From: Caminibacter mediatlanticus TB-2
Lineage (GTDB): Bacteria > Campylobacterota > Campylobacteria > Campylobacterales > Nautiliaceae
DNA: 64,000 bases
NCBI RefSeq assembly: GCF_005843985.1
Contig: NZ_CP040463.1
Span: 1,621,888-1,685,887 of the forward strand
Direction: 5' to 3'
In this document: positions 64,000-64,000 of the stretch, piece after piece
Position numbering within the stretch: position 1 is the stretch's first letter
How the letters are laid out: each line of letters begins with the position of its first letter
Translations under genes and position numbers: made by a program
Notes under the pieces: model-generated
Database searches by the model: none
Seen by the model: the letters and a program-made list of their open reading frames with translations, nothing else
Told to the model about the DNA's origin: nothing

Positions 64000-64000
64000 A

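Overview
The window is AT-rich (roughly a quarter to a third G+C by eye) and most likely comes from a thermophilic Campylobacterota bacterium of the Nautiliales type (Nautilia, Caminibacter, Lebetimonas). The reasons are the order aroK / AMIN protein / FtsB-like protein / eno / recA (the Helicobacter HP0157-HP0153 order), the HP0268-miaB pair, fliQ-murB, futalosine-pathway mqnD, a ClC/MarC/MscS membrane set and Csd4/Pgp1-type and YdcH proteins. The genus is an inference; no rRNA or tRNA gene was seen.

Layout. 1-9.4 kb: housekeeping (aroK partial, eno, recA, mqnD, a MazF-like orphan, fliQ, murB, nusA, HP0268-like, miaB). 9.4-14.3 kb: a TPR-like membrane protein, a tyrosine recombinase, a PilM/N/O-like trio, a flavoprotein, a hotdog thioesterase and YraN. 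14.4-20.3 kb: a tandemly duplicated couple of diheme cytochrome c peroxidase plus membrane GGDEF-EAL protein, four overlapping genes. 20.3-45.9 kb: ordinary core and envelope genes (mnmD-like, recJ, pyrG, nhaA, rpsU, tsaD, two sensor kinases, DUF255 protein, SagB-type nitroreductase, SRP RNA, mscS, clc, marC, OmpA-like porin, Csd4-like peptidase, modD).

45.9-64 kb is a large type III-A CRISPR-Cas island that runs off the right edge. On the minus strand it reads cas10 (partial) - csm2 - csm3 - csm4 - csm5 - CARF-RelE (Cami1-like) - cas6 - WYL regulator - Can2/Card1-like CARF nuclease - small membrane protein. Array 2 follows, with a leader and promoter on the plus strand. Next come a reverse transcriptase-Cas1 fusion broken by a frameshift at an A7 tract, cas2 and a beta-barrel protein, then a tight csx20 - membrane protein - lemA - DUF3137 operon (DUF3137 broken at an A9 tract), fusA and array 1. 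Cas10 carries GGDD, so the system should make cyclic oligoadenylate. At least two CARF effectors, a putative ring nuclease (Csx20) and two paralogous Csx23-like membrane proteins would then form a layered signalling response, and the RT-Cas1 would allow spacer capture from RNA.

Four things look least described. (1) A GC-rich, highly folded element of about 200 bp occurs three times, each time inside a CRISPR repeat and next to the same motif; the two full copies show compensatory base changes. (2) The csx20 / Csx23-like / lemA / DUF3137 operon. (3) Two genes whose only plausible start is AUA, both in a 4-nt ATAA overlap with the upstream stop codon. (4) An interspersed 7-bp-period repeat (AAAATGG / ATTGAAA type) that enters genes in frame and supplies the ribosome binding site and start codon of murB and miaB.
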